The notes: generated from the sequence alone by a model not told the origin. A stretch of DNA of 44,846 nucleotides from Mycobacterium gastri (GCF_002102175.1 NZ_LQOX01000133.1:1-44846), one strand, 5' to 3'; shown: positions 24,737 to 33,552, counted from the first letter of the stretch. Made by a program: numbers and translations.

Positions 24737-26319
24737 CCTTGCCCAGCCCCAGTATTGAGTACTTTCTGCTCTGCCCGATGCTGATCGTCTTCGGCGTCGC
24801 CGTCGTCGGAGTGCTGGCCGAAGCGTTCCTGCCCCGCCGCATGCGATACGGCGCCCAGGTGACGCTTACCGTCGGCGGATTGATCGCCGCATTCGTCACG
24901 GTGATCATGGTGGCCAGGTCGATTCCGGCGTCCGGCCGACCCGCGGTGCTCGGTTCGGTGGCGGTGGATCGACCGACGCTGTTTCTGCAGGGCACCGTGC
25001 TGCTCGTGGCGGTGATGGCGGTCATCTTCATCGCCGAACGCAGCGCGCACCGGGTTGCCGCACCGAACAGGGTGGCGGTCGGGGCGGGCACCGGCGGGCT
25101 GGATTCCTTTACGCCGCAGGCTTCCGCGGTGCCCGGCAGCGACGCCGAACGGGAGGCCGAGCGGGCCGGCGCCGCCCAAACCGAGATCTTCCCGCTGCTG
25201 ACCCTGTCGGTCGGCGGCATGATGGTCTTTCCCGCGTCCAACGACCTGTTGACCATGTTCGTCGCGCTGGAAGTGTTGTCGCTGCCGCTGTACTTGATGT
25301 GCGGGCTCGGTCGTCATCGCCGCCTGCTGTCGCAGGAAGCGGCGTTGAAGTACTTTCTGCTGGGCGCCTTCTCGTCGGCGTTCTTCCTCTACGGCGTGGC
25401 GTTGCTCTACGGCGCGACCGGCACCCTGACCCTGTCCGGTATCCGGGATTCGCTGGCAGCACAAAGCGATACGTCCATGGCCTTGGTCGGTGTCGGGTTG
25501 CTGTCGGTCGGGCTGCTGTTCAAGGTCGGCGCGGTTCCTTTCCACTCCTGGATTCCCGATGTGTACCAGGGCGCGCCCACCCCGATCACCGGATTCATGG
25601 CGGCCGCCACCAAGGTGGCGGCGTTCGGTGCGCTGCTACGCGTGGTCTATGTCGCGCTGCCGCCGCTGCACGACCAGTGGCGGCCGGTGCTGTGGGCGAT
25701 TTCGATCCTGACCATGGCGGTAGGCACCGTCACCGCGGTGAACCAGACCGACGTCAAACGGATGCTGGCCTATTCGTCGGTCGCACATGTCGGCTTCATC
25801 CTCACCGGCGTCATCGCCGACAACCAAGCCGGCCTGTCGGCGACGTTGTTCTATCTGGTCGCCTACAGCTTTTCCACGGTGGGCGCGTTCGCCATCGTGG
25901 GGCTGATCCGCAATGCCAAGGGAGTCGAGGACGCCGATCTGTCGCACTGGGCCGGCCTGGGCCAGCGTTCACCCATTGTGGGCGTGATGCTTTCGATGTT
26001 TTTGCTGGCGTTCGCCGGTATTCCGCTGACCAGCGGTTTCGTCAGTAAGTTCGCGGTGTTCCGGGCCGCGGCCCAAGGGGGCGCGGTGCCGTTGGTGGTC
26101 ATCGGTGTGATCGCCAGCGGGGTGGCCGCCTACTTCTACGTGCGCGTCATCGTGTTGATGTTCTTCACCGAGGGCTCCGACGACACACCGCAGGTGGTGG
26201 CGCCCGGAGTGCTGAGCAAGGCCGCTATTGCGGTATGCGCTGTGGTCACAGTGGTTTTGGGGATCATCCCGCAGCCGGTGCTCGATCTTGCCGATCAGGC
26301 CGCGCAGTTGCTGCGCTGA
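24733..26319 (+). CDS. nuoN: NADH-quinone oxidoreductase subunit N
   Basis: The 528-residue antiporter-like subunit has about 14 helices. The conserved glutamate is in M-F-V-A-L-E-V-L-S-L-P-L-Y-L-M, and lysines lie in L-F-K-V-G-A-V-P-F-H-S-W and the later V-S-K-F-A-V-F. It is the last gene of the operon. It converges with the VapC-type toxin gene, leaving 31 bp between stops. Confidence 0.97.
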   Translation: MTLPSPSIEYFLLCPMLIVFGVAVVGVLAEAFLPRRMRYGAQVTLTVGGLIAAFVTVIMVARSIPASGRPAVLGSVAVDRPTLFLQGTVLLVAVMAVIFIAERSAHRVAAPNRVAVGAGTGGLDSFTPQASAVPGSDAEREAERAGAAQTEIFPLLTLSVGGMMVFPASNDLLTMFVALEVLSLPLYLMCGLGRHRRLLSQEAALKYFLLGAFSSAFFLYGVALLYGATGTLTLSGIRDSLAAQSDTSMALVGVGLLSVGLLFKVGAVPFHSWIPDVYQGAPTPITGFMAAATKVAAFGALLRVVYVALPPLHDQWRPVLWAISILTMAVGTVTAVNQTDVKRMLAYSSVAHVGFILTGVIADNQAGLSATLFYLVAYSFSTVGAFAIVGLIRNAKGVEDADLSHWAGLGQRSPIVGVMLSMFLLAFAGIPLTSGFVSKFAVFRAAAQGGAVPLVVIGVIASGVAAYFYVRVIVLMFFTEGSDDTPQVVAPGVLSKAAIAVCAVVTVVLGIIPQPVLDLADQAAQLLR

Positions 26320-26350
26320 GGCAGCCGGCTGGGCTGTTGCTGAATCGACT

Positions 26351-26740
26351 TCAGACCTTCATGGTCGGAGTGAGGGCAGCCTGCAGGATCCGGACGTCGC
26401 GGGTTGCGATCGTTAGGTTGCGCCTCAGCGCTTGTGCGACGACGACGCGGTCGAAGGGATCCCTGTGCTCCCAGGGTAGTCGCGCCGCCAAGATGCCATC
26501 TTGTGAATCAATAGCCAGCTCAGAAGCGCTCATGTCCGCAATGACCTCACTCCAGGTTGATAGCAGCGCGTCACCGTCGAGTCGACCAAGGCGTGTCTTG
26601 ATGCCGATCTCCCACGCCGAGCCGGCGGTCACCCAAAGGTTGGTATCAGAGCGCGACAAAACACTCAGCGCGTCGGCGTCCAGCCTCGCTGGCTCGCTGA
26701 CCAGCCAAAGGAACGTGTGAGTGTCAAGCAAAACGTTCAT
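26351..26740 (-). CDS. PIN-domain toxin, VapC-type
   Basis: The 129-residue product is a PIN-domain ribonuclease. The acidic Mg-binding residues are D6 (L-L-D-T-H-T-F-L-W), E44 (S-A-W-E-I-G-I-K), D94/D97 (R-D-P-F-D-R-V-V-V-A-Q-A) and D115 (A-T-R-D-V-R-I). All are present, so it looks active. The T-H-x-x-L-W opening is typical of PIN toxins paired with Phd/YefM-type antitoxins. The ATG overlaps the antitoxin stop (ATGA). It presumably cleaves RNA when free of the antitoxin. In M. tuberculosis I recall no such pair between nuoN and PPE53, so it is probably an insertion in this lineage. Confidence 0.92.
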   Translation of the reverse strand: MNVLLDTHTFLWLVSEPARLDADALSVLSRSDTNLWVTAGSAWEIGIKTRLGRLDGDALLSTWSEVIADMSASELAIDSQDGILAARLPWEHRDPFDRVVVAQALRRNLTIATRDVRILQAALTPTMKV

Positions 26741-26973
26741 GACGCGTTGTCTTCCCAGGCGGCAAGCTCCGACTCAGGTAGCGGATCGTCAAAGTCCTCG
26801 GGTACCACCAGATTCGGAAACTGACCGAACCGCCGCGGCACGGGCTGGATAGGGACAAGCATGGCGACAGGTCGACCGTAATTGGTGATGGTGATCGAGG
26901 CGCCGGTGCGCTCAACTTCGGCTAATAGGGCATTGAGCCGATTCTTTGCTTCGGTGCTCGTCACTGTCTCCAT
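26737..26973 (-). CDS. Phd/YefM-family antitoxin
   Basis: The product is about 78 residues. It starts M-E-T-V-T-S-T-E-A-K-N-R-L-N-A-L-L, the DNA-binding N-terminal domain of Phd/YefM antitoxins, followed by I-T-N-Y-G-R-P-V-A-M-L-V-P and an acidic C-terminus that would bind the toxin. An ATG three codons earlier (26982) is an alternative start. I prefer 26973 because a TAGTAT -10 element at 26986-26981 would place transcription start at this A, giving a leaderless message, and neither ATG has a Shine-Dalgarno. It overlaps the toxin gene by 4 bases. Autoregulation through the palindromes at 27006-27032 is likely. Confidence 0.88.
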   Translation of the reverse strand: METVTSTEAKNRLNALLAEVERTGASITITNYGRPVAMLVPIQPVPRRFGQFPNLVVPEDFDDPLPESELAAWEDNAS

Positions 26974-26980
26974 GTCAGCC

Positions 26981-27032
26981 ATACTAACGCTGTAAGGCTT
27001 TCTGGCTAGCTACGCTAGATCAGCTAGCTGAT
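26981..27032 (-). promoter_or_regulatory. Toxin-antitoxin promoter with two adjacent palindromes
   Basis: ATCAGCTAGCTGAT at 27019-27032 is a perfect 14-bp palindrome. CTAGC-TAC-GCTAG at 27006-27018 is an adjacent inverted repeat sharing the GCTAG core. A TAGTAT element (minus strand, 26986-26981) lies 7 bases before the preferred antitoxin ATG. The palindromes would then sit at about -33 to -59, a suitable place for repressor binding by the antitoxin-toxin complex. Confidence 0.65.
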
Positions 27033-27226
27033 TTGATCTGGGGCCGCTTCTCCGCCTTGACGCTTGTCCAGCCGGCCGGCCAGACACCGGCAGAAATGCG
27101 GGTTGCGTTGCGCTACGACGAGTTCGCCGTCTGGTGCGTCCTAACAACCGATCTGCGACGGGTACGAAACCGGCGCAGCACCACGGCATCTCCAGCCGAC
27201 GAACCGAAAACCGGATACCTGTTCCG

Positions 27227-29134
27227 TTAGGGCTGACCGAAGAAACCCGCCTGGTTGTCACCCTGGTTGAACAGGCCCGCGCTGCCGTCACCGGAGTTCC
27301 CGATACCGGAGCTGCCAACGCCCGAGTGGAAGAGACCCGAGCTGAGGCCAAACATGGCCGTGTTCCCGATGCCATAAACGAAGCTGCCCGAGTTGGCGAT
27401 TCCGGTGTTGTTGTTGCCCGAGTTGAACAATCCGGTCTGGCCGTCGCCGGTGTTCTGGAAGCCCGAGCTGGTGTCACCGCTGTTCTGGAAACCGGAGCTG
27501 TCATTGCCGCTGTTGAAGAAACCGGAGACGTTGGTACCGGTGTTACCGAAGCCCGACGATGTCGCACCGGCGGGGGTGATCGCGCTACCGACGCTGGTGT
27601 TCAGGCTGCCCGAGTTGAAGAGGCCGGTGTTGACGTCACCCGCGTTGCCGAAGCCGGTGTTCAGGCTGCCCGAGTTGAAGAAGCCGGTGTTCAGGCCTTG
27701 ACCTGGGAACGCTGAGCCGCCGGCATTGAAGCCGCCGGTGTTGTCCTGTCCTGCGTTACCCAGGCCCAGGTTGGCATCGCCCGAATTTCCGAAGCCCATG
27801 TTGTTGAAGCCGCCGTTGGCGATCCCGAAGTTCCGGTCGCCCCCATTGCCGAAGCCGGTGTTGGTGCTGCCGGCGTTCCAGAAGCCCGAGTTGATATCGC
27901 CCGAGTTGGCGAAGCCGAAGTTGCCGGTCCCCGAGTTGAAGAAGCCGAAATTCCCGTCACCGGAGTTGAAGAAGCCGATGTTGTTGTTGCCCGAGTTGCC
28001 GAAGCCCATGTTGTTGGTGCCGGTGTTGAACGCGCCGATACCGACCTGGTTGTCGCCGGTGAGGCCGAAGCCGATGTTGTTGTTGCCCGAGTTGCCGAAA
28101 CCGAAGTTGTTGTCGCCGATGTTCGCGAAGCCGATATTGGACGAACCGATGTTGGCGCTGCCTATGTTGAAGGCGCCCTGGTTCGCATCCCCGAAGTTGT
28201 TGCCGTTACTGAAATCGAACGGGTTAAACGTGTTGCCACTGCCCAGGTTTCCGCTGCCGAAGGAATTTCCGAAGCCGAAGTTCCCATTACCGAGGAAGTT
28301 TCCGCTGCCGAAGTTGAGGTTGCCCCGGTTACCCCAGCCGAAATTGGTGTTACCAGTGTTTCCGCTGCCCAGGTTGGCAAAGCCGAAGTTGCCGCTGCCC
28401 GAGTTGAGGTTGCCGATATTTCCGCCGCCTGTGTTCAGGCTGCCGAAGTTCCCGTTGCCCAGGTTGAACGAGCCCCGGTTGCCGCCACCGACGTTCCAGT
28501 CGCCGGTGTTTCCCAGACCCGTGTTGGACAACACAATCCCAAACGGTGCCGCGGCCGGTGACGCGGCCGCCGCACCGACGGCCGACGCCGCCGCCTGACC
28601 CAGGCCCGGCAACCCGGACAACGCCTGTTGCCACGACTGCAACGCCGATGCTGCCGTCGCCGCCCCGCCGTGGTACCCGACCATCGCGGACACATCCGCG
28701 GCCCACATCTCCTCGTAGATGCCCTCAGCAGCCGCGATCAACGGCGCGTTCTGACCGAACACATTGGACAGGACCAGCTTCACGAAGGCATTCCGGTTCG
28801 CGGCCACCTCGAGCGGATGAACCATGGCCGACCGCGCTGCCTCGAACGCACTCGCCACCGCCTTGGCAGACGCCGATGCCCCCACTGCCCGTGCTGCGGC
28901 CGCCTCCAAGAATCCCGCGTACGGTGCCGCCGCGGCGGCCATGGCCGCTGCGGCGGCACCCTGCCACGCCTGGCCAGTCAGCCCCGAGGTCACCGACGTG
29001 AATGACTGCGCCGCCGTGCCCAACTCCTCGGCCAACCCATCCCAGGCCGTCGCGGCCTGCAGCATCGGTGCAGACCCCGCGCCGGTGAACATGCGCAGCG
29101 AATTGATCTCTGGGGGCAAGACAAAGAAGTTCAT
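27227..29134 (-). CDS. PPE family protein, MPTR subfamily (PPE53-like)
   Basis: The 635-residue protein opens M-N-F-F-V-L-P-P-E-I-N. It has an Ala-rich PPE domain of about 180 residues with W-x-G, followed by an extended NxGxGN-type MPTR array to the end (final F-F-G-Q-P). AAAGGA lies 8 bases before the ATG at 29134. Its place after nuoN and before the Rv3162c-like gene matches PPE53 (Rv3159c) of M. tuberculosis, which I recall as about 590 residues; orthology is inferred from position. Expected to be exported by a type VII system; molecular role unknown. Confidence 0.93.
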   Translation of the reverse strand: MNFFVLPPEINSLRMFTGAGSAPMLQAATAWDGLAEELGTAAQSFTSVTSGLTGQAWQGAAAAAMAAAAAPYAGFLEAAAARAVGASASAKAVASAFEAARSAMVHPLEVAANRNAFVKLVLSNVFGQNAPLIAAAEGIYEEMWAADVSAMVGYHGGAATAASALQSWQQALSGLPGLGQAAASAVGAAAASPAAAPFGIVLSNTGLGNTGDWNVGGGNRGSFNLGNGNFGSLNTGGGNIGNLNSGSGNFGFANLGSGNTGNTNFGWGNRGNLNFGSGNFLGNGNFGFGNSFGSGNLGSGNTFNPFDFSNGNNFGDANQGAFNIGSANIGSSNIGFANIGDNNFGFGNSGNNNIGFGLTGDNQVGIGAFNTGTNNMGFGNSGNNNIGFFNSGDGNFGFFNSGTGNFGFANSGDINSGFWNAGSTNTGFGNGGDRNFGIANGGFNNMGFGNSGDANLGLGNAGQDNTGGFNAGGSAFPGQGLNTGFFNSGSLNTGFGNAGDVNTGLFNSGSLNTSVGSAITPAGATSSGFGNTGTNVSGFFNSGNDSSGFQNSGDTSSGFQNTGDGQTGLFNSGNNNTGIANSGSFVYGIGNTAMFGLSSGLFHSGVGSSGIGNSGDGSAGLFNQGDNQAGFFGQP

Positions 29135-29320
29135 CAGCTAGTCCTTTCGTCCGGTCGTCACACCGCATTCCTCCCCGGGCCACGCAACAGACCCCTGAGC
29201 TTCGGGCGACCGTGCACGGCATTACACCGGTATTGCAGACTTTAGGAAAATCGCGGCATCAATGTGGGAGTTCCGTCAAATTCGTTGACATTTCGAACAG
29301 CTACCTCGACCAGGCCCACT

Positions 29321-29773
29321 TCAGCCCATGAACGGGCGGGTGACCAACACATAGATCGCCACCACGGCCACCGGTGCCACCAATGGCAACCACGGCACCT
29401 GCAGCGGGAAGGACGTCGCGACCAATCCGGCAAACGCGAATCCGGCGGCGGACACGATCGTCGGCAAACTGCCCATCACAAGGCCCGTGCCGACCGCGTG
29501 CCGGAACACCAGGTAGGCGGCTGCGCACAGGCCCGACAGTGCGGCAAGACCCTGCGAAGGGTCCGACATCAGCAGCACCGCCACCGACAGCAGCACCGCA
29601 ATCGTTGCCGCGGGCCGAAACGCGATTCCCGCCGCCACGGCAAGAGCGCCCGCAGCCCCGGCGGCAACGGCCGGCCCGTGCGACCCGACGACGGCGGCGC
29701 CCACCATCAGCAGGCCGAACAACGAGGACCCGACCCTACTGACCTGGCTGACCTGACCGGCAGATACGCCCAT
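29321..29773 (-). CDS. Integral membrane protein (Rv3162c-like)
   Basis: The 150-residue protein is almost entirely hydrophobic, with about four to five helices (roughly residues 17-35, 38-64, 72-95, 100-120 and 127-146). No enzymatic motif is visible. It is the last gene of a five-gene minus-strand unit (DUF4129, small membrane protein, MoxR, DUF58, this gene). Its ATG lies one base after the DUF58 stop. By position it corresponds to Rv3162c. The role is unknown; co-occurrence with MoxR suggests a membrane component or substrate of that module. Confidence 0.8.
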   Translation of the reverse strand: MGVSAGQVSQVSRVGSSLFGLLMVGAAVVGSHGPAVAAGAAGALAVAAGIAFRPAATIAVLLSVAVLLMSDPSQGLAALSGLCAAAYLVFRHAVGTGLVMGSLPTIVSAAGFAFAGLVATSFPLQVPWLPLVAPVAVVAIYVLVTRPFMG

Positions 29774-29774
29774 G

Positions 29775-31052
29775 TCAGTGCCGTCCCGCCAGCTGTCCCC
29801 GACCCCGGCGGCGCCGATCCGGCAAGGTGCTCATCGACTGCTCCAACGGACGATCCCCCTGCCAGGACAGCACGTCGACACCGACGGTGGCCATGTCGCG
29901 GTACATCGCGGAGCGCTGCAGCGTCCACAGCCGCACCACCAGCGGGTCCTGCTCGCCCTCGAACGGAGAGCCGTCGAGAACGTCGACGGCAACCACCACA
30001 TGGCCGCGTTTACGCAAGTCGATCAGCGCCAGCGCGAATTCGGTGTCGAGCAAGGTGGAGAACGCGATGACGATCGCCCCGGCCGGGACGGCAGCGCGCG
30101 GCGCCAATGTCCCGGTAGTCCTTTCGAACCCGTCGCCGGTGTCCAGCACGGTATCGAGCACTCGATAGAACTGGCGCTGGCCGATGTCGGCGCCCAGCCA
30201 CCGGGGGCGGTTGCCGCCGAGCGCGACGATCCCGGCGCGGTCACCGTTGCGCAGTGCGGTCTGTACCACCTGCGCAGCGCCACGCGCGATTCGCTCGGTG
30301 GCCACGGTCGCCGGGCCCGGCGGCTGCCGATAGGTGTCGATGAGCACGATCACGTCGGCGGCGCGGTCGGTCAACCGCTGCGTCACGTGCAATCGGCCGC
30401 GCCGCGCGCTGACCGGCCAGTTGACGGCGCGCAGCTGGTCTCCCGGCACGTAGGGGCGAATGTCTGCGTATTCCACGCCCGGGCCGATGTGCCGGGTGAG
30501 GTGGGCGCCCAGGCGGTCGAGCAATTCGGTCTGCGGAATGGCCGTGGGCTGTGGCGGTGTCAGCGGAAAGACGACGACTTCGGCTGCGTCGACGGTTCCC
30601 GTCCCGGTCAGCAAACCGCCGCGCGCGACCGCCTCGACCCGGACCCGGATAGGATAGCGCCCCCATCGGGGCGCCGACGCGGCAACCATTCTGGCTGGGC
30701 GGCAATCCGATTGGAGAACATCGAGCTGCATGCCGATAGGCGCCGAGACCGTCACCTCGATCGGCTCCGACCCAGATGGATCGGTGGAATCCGTTGTGGC
30801 CCAAACCTTGACGTGTGCCTGCTCATTCTCGAAGCAGCGCTGCGAAGCCGGCTCGCCGTGCACCTGGACGGCCGGGACCGGTCGTTGCCAGTAGATCGAG
30901 CACAGCACGCCGAGCAGCGGCGCCGCGAACGCGATCAGCTGCCACCGGCCGCCGATGACGGCAGCCGCCAGCGCCGCTGCCGCACCGGTAGCGATCGCCA
31001 GCGTCAACGGTGAGGCGCGCCAGCGCAACTCGACCTCACGCGTCTGGATCAT
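29775..31052 (-). CDS. DUF58 domain protein (Rv3163c-like)
   Basis: The 425-residue product has two N-terminal membrane segments (about residues 16-52), an extracytoplasmic-like beta region, then the DUF58 signature G-x-E-Y-A-D-I-R-P-Y-V-P-G-D-Q-L-R-A-V-N-W. The A-D-V-I-V-L-I-D-T strand begins a VWA-like fold. DUF58 proteins are regular partners of MoxR ATPases. I chose the ATG at 31052 (M-I-Q-T-R-E-V-E-L-R-W) rather than the one at 31112, because it overlaps the moxR stop by only 17 bases and gives the length I recall for Rv3163c (about 423). Confidence 0.87.
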   Translation of the reverse strand: MIQTREVELRWRASPLTLAIATGAAAALAAAVIGGRWQLIAFAAPLLGVLCSIYWQRPVPAVQVHGEPASQRCFENEQAHVKVWATTDSTDPSGSEPIEVTVSAPIGMQLDVLQSDCRPARMVAASAPRWGRYPIRVRVEAVARGGLLTGTGTVDAAEVVVFPLTPPQPTAIPQTELLDRLGAHLTRHIGPGVEYADIRPYVPGDQLRAVNWPVSARRGRLHVTQRLTDRAADVIVLIDTYRQPPGPATVATERIARGAAQVVQTALRNGDRAGIVALGGNRPRWLGADIGQRQFYRVLDTVLDTGDGFERTTGTLAPRAAVPAGAIVIAFSTLLDTEFALALIDLRKRGHVVVAVDVLDGSPFEGEQDPLVVRLWTLQRSAMYRDMATVGVDVLSWQGDRPLEQSMSTLPDRRRRGRGQLAGRH

Positions 31053-32013
31053 TCGTCCCACTGGTTCGCGGAACAGGCAAGCGCCGCAACAGTTCTCCGA
31101 CGACGTCGGCACCCTGTACCTTTCGCACCCACATCTCCGGACGCAACGTGATCCGGTGTGCGATCGACGCGGTGGCCAGCGCCTTGACGTCTTCGGGGAT
31201 CACATAGTCGCGTCCGAGCAGCAGGGCGCGGGCCCGGGCGAGTTGGACCAGGTCGAGTTCGGCTCGCGGACTGGCGCCGACGGCGACCTGGGGATGATGC
31301 CGCGTCGCGGTGGCCAGCGACACCACGTAGTGCAAGACGTCCTGGTGGACGGTCACCTGCTCGACCGATTCCCGCATCGCGAGCAGGTCGTGCAGGTCGA
31401 CGACCTGGCTCACCGTCGGTTCTGCCGATCCCCGGTCCAGCCGGCGGCGCAGCATCGCGGTTTCGTCCTGCTCGGAGAGGTATCGCAGCTCGAGGCGGAT
31501 CGCGAAGCGATCCAGCTGCGCCTCGGGCAGCGGGTAGGTGCCCTCGTACTCGATCGGGTTGTCGGTGGCCAGCACGATGAACGGCGTGGGCAGCTTGTGT
31601 GTCTTGCCGTCGATGCTGACCTGGCCCTCGGCCATCGCCTCCAGCAACGCGGCCTGGGTTTTCGGCGGCGTGCGGTTGATCTCGTCGGCCATCAGCAGGT
31701 TGGTGAAAATCGGACCGGGGCGAAACTCGAAGCGGCCGGACTGCATGTCGTAGATCGTCGAGCCGAGCAGGTCGGCGGGCAGCAGATCGGGGGTGAACTG
31801 CACCCGCTTGAATTCCAGCCCCAGCGCGGCGGCGAAGGAGCGAGCGATCAGCGTCTTGCCCAGCCCGGGCAGGTCCTCGATGAGCACGTGGCCGCGGGCC
31901 AGGACGGCGGTCAGGATCAGCGTGAGCGCCGCGCGTTTGCCCACCACGACGCGTTCGATTTCGTCGAGCACCGCCTCGCAGCGAGCCGTCGTCGTCGCGA
32001 CCGGCATATTCAT
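31036..32013 (-). CDS. moxR3: MoxR family AAA+ ATPase
   Basis: The 325-residue ATPase has Walker A as E-D-L-P-G-L-G-K-T (residues 46-54), Walker B as L-L-M-A-D-E-I-N (D110-E111) and the sensor/arginine region near Q-L-D-R-F. MoxR proteins act as chaperone-like ATPases that insert cofactors or assemble complexes with VWA partners. Its neighbours are DUF58 and DUF4129 proteins, the usual module. A VWA batA/batB pair and a transglutaminase, often found with it, are absent here. Position matches Rv3164c (moxR3). ATG at 32013; a second ATG two codons later is possible. The upstream gene ends 18 bp away. Confidence 0.93.
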   Translation of the reverse strand: MNMPVATTTARCEAVLDEIERVVVGKRAALTLILTAVLARGHVLIEDLPGLGKTLIARSFAAALGLEFKRVQFTPDLLPADLLGSTIYDMQSGRFEFRPGPIFTNLLMADEINRTPPKTQAALLEAMAEGQVSIDGKTHKLPTPFIVLATDNPIEYEGTYPLPEAQLDRFAIRLELRYLSEQDETAMLRRRLDRGSAEPTVSQVVDLHDLLAMRESVEQVTVHQDVLHYVVSLATATRHHPQVAVGASPRAELDLVQLARARALLLGRDYVIPEDVKALATASIAHRITLRPEMWVRKVQGADVVGELLRRLPVPRTSGTNDPDA

Positions 32014-32031
32014 GATCGGTTCATACCAGCG

Positions 32032-32514
32032 TCATACCAACTCGAATTTTTCCAGTATCGCCTCGAGCGCCGCGCGGCCAGGGCCGGGCTGATGCGCACC
32101 GGAGGGCGCGACGTTGTTCGGGTTGACCCATTCCCAGAGTTCGGCGCCGAACAGCATCTGCCCCGTGGCATGAAACGCCGCCGGGTCTTTGGCCAGCCGT
32201 TGACCGGTCGCGATTTCATATCGGCGCGCCAGCATCGGACGCAAGTGCCGGTCCCAATCCGCCCGGGTGGATTCCGACCACCGGATCGTGGTCTCGGTGC
32301 TCGACAGCCAGCGGCGCAATCCGTCGCCGAGATCGTCGTGCTCGGCCTCGGCGGCCGGCGATGTTCCGCGGCCGAGGATGCGGCGGACATTGAGCAGCAC
32401 CAGGCCCACCGCCACACCCGACGCTGCGAGAACGAACCGGCGGTCCGGCACGATCAACCCCAGCAGCTCGATTCCGACGATGAGGCAAACACCCAGGACG
32501 ACAAGCTTTTTCAC
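32032..32514 (-). CDS. Small membrane protein of the MoxR module (Rv3165c-like)
   Basis: The 160-residue protein has two N-terminal helices (about residues 3-22 and 27-46) and a soluble C-terminal domain with conserved-looking W-x-E-S-x-R-x-x-W-D-x-H-L-R-P-M-L-A-R. No catalytic motif is visible. Its ATG overlaps the stop of the DUF4129 gene (ATGA), and it lies directly upstream of moxR3. Equivalent by position to Rv3165c. The function is unknown. Confidence 0.85.
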   Translation of the reverse strand: MKKLVVLGVCLIVGIELLGLIVPDRRFVLAASGVAVGLVLLNVRRILGRGTSPAAEAEHDDLGDGLRRWLSSTETTIRWSESTRADWDRHLRPMLARRYEIATGQRLAKDPAAFHATGQMLFGAELWEWVNPNNVAPSGAHQPGPGRAALEAILEKFELV

Positions 32515-33467
32515 AAGGCAGCTCGCTGGGTGCGGGGCGCCAGTTCGTCGAGAACCAGCCGAAGGACGCGGACCGCGAGTTCCCGGTGCCCCTCGTTCAT
32601 CACGTGCGGACTGAACCGCGCCTCGGCGAACAGGTTGACCAGCTGCCCGGCGTTGTCAGCACGCAGAACACCGCGTGCGACGGCGCGGGCCAGCACCTCG
32701 GTGGGGGTGTCGAAGTCCTGGGGAACGGCACCGGGAACGTTGGCGAGCTCCCGCTCCATGGCCGCATAGCAGGCGATGATCGCCTCCCGCGGCCCGCGAT
32801 CGAGATCGGTCATCTCGGCCAATCCCAGTTCGGCCGCCCGAGCCAGCAATTGCGAGCCCTGCGCCGGCTCCGCGAATTCGGCGTCGTCGGCGGCGACGCT
32901 CGCCGGGGGTGCGGCGCGCCGACGCCGCCGCGCCATGATGGCCGCCGCTGCGACGATCATGACCAACAGCGGAACCGTGTACGCGAGCAGAATTTCCAGG
33001 GTGTGTCCGGGATTGTCCGGCGCGTCCTGCCGCGGCGGCGCGGTGCGGGGCGCTGGCGGCGGCGCGCTCTGATCCGGCGAGGGCAGCGAGGAAGCCACCT
33101 CCTGCGGCACGACCAGGCGAGCCAACAGCGTCGCGACCAGCAGCCAGGCCACGATCACGCCCAGCCCGATGAGCAGCACCCGCCAACTCGGCCGTCCCTT
33201 ACCGCCGCCGAGCATCTCGGACAGCTTCCCCGCACTGGGCGCGTCCGCGCGTGGATCGCGCAATCGCGCGATTATCGCGAACGCCATCAGCGCGACACTC
33301 GCGCTCAGGACGACGATCACGAATGTCAGCGCCGCCCGGCCGCTACCCGGCTCCGAGTGCGAGCCGCCGTCGGCAGCCGGCAGATAGCCACGCAGGGCCG
33401 CGGCGACCAGGATCAACAGCACGATCAGGGCGACAACGCGTCCTGTCGGCTTGTCGATACCGGACAT
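32511..33467 (-). CDS. DUF4129 domain membrane protein (Rv3166c-like)
   Basis: The 318-residue product has membrane segments near residues 10-28, 45-68, 95-118 and 160-180. A C-terminal DUF4129-type helical domain of about 100 residues follows (A-I-I-A-C-Y-A-A-M-E-R-E-L, P-T-E-V-L-A-R, A-R-F-S-x-H). I chose the ATG at 33467 (M-S-G-I-D-K-P-T-G-R) because it precedes the first helix; the longer frame to 33770 runs through the SDR remnant in the same orientation and has no homology. This is the first gene of the MoxR unit. The promoter should lie in the 85-bp gap at 33468-33552. Positional match to Rv3166c (about 319 residues). Confidence 0.87.
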   Translation of the reverse strand: MSGIDKPTGRVVALIVLLILVAAALRGYLPAADGGSHSEPGSGRAALTFVIVVLSASVALMAFAIIARLRDPRADAPSAGKLSEMLGGGKGRPSWRVLLIGLGVIVAWLLVATLLARLVVPQEVASSLPSPDQSAPPPAPRTAPPRQDAPDNPGHTLEILLAYTVPLLVMIVAAAAIMARRRRRAAPPASVAADDAEFAEPAQGSQLLARAAELGLAEMTDLDRGPREAIIACYAAMERELANVPGAVPQDFDTPTEVLARAVARGVLRADNAGQLVNLFAEARFSPHVMNEGHRELAVRVLRLVLDELAPRTQRAAL

Positions 33468-33552
33468 CTGGCACACCTGCCTGCCGCCGCTGCGGCCTGG
33501 GATTTCTTCATACTGGCACGTCAAAGACCCGTGTCGCCACACGTGGCCGAAG

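Noticed and set aside
26322..26331. CAGCCGGCTG palindrome after nuoN as a terminator
   Set aside because: It has no loop and no T-tract, so it cannot form a normal intrinsic terminator; short GC palindromes are expected by chance here.
29772..31013. 413-codon plus-strand frame
   Set aside because: Antisense to the DUF58 gene, which has its full signature; the plus frame is His/Arg/Gly-rich noise.
30955..32769. 604-codon plus-strand frame across the MoxR module
   Set aside because: It is antisense to moxR3, Rv3165c-like and DUF58 genes with clear motifs. High-GC codon bias produces such open frames; product is Arg/Gly-rich without a domain.
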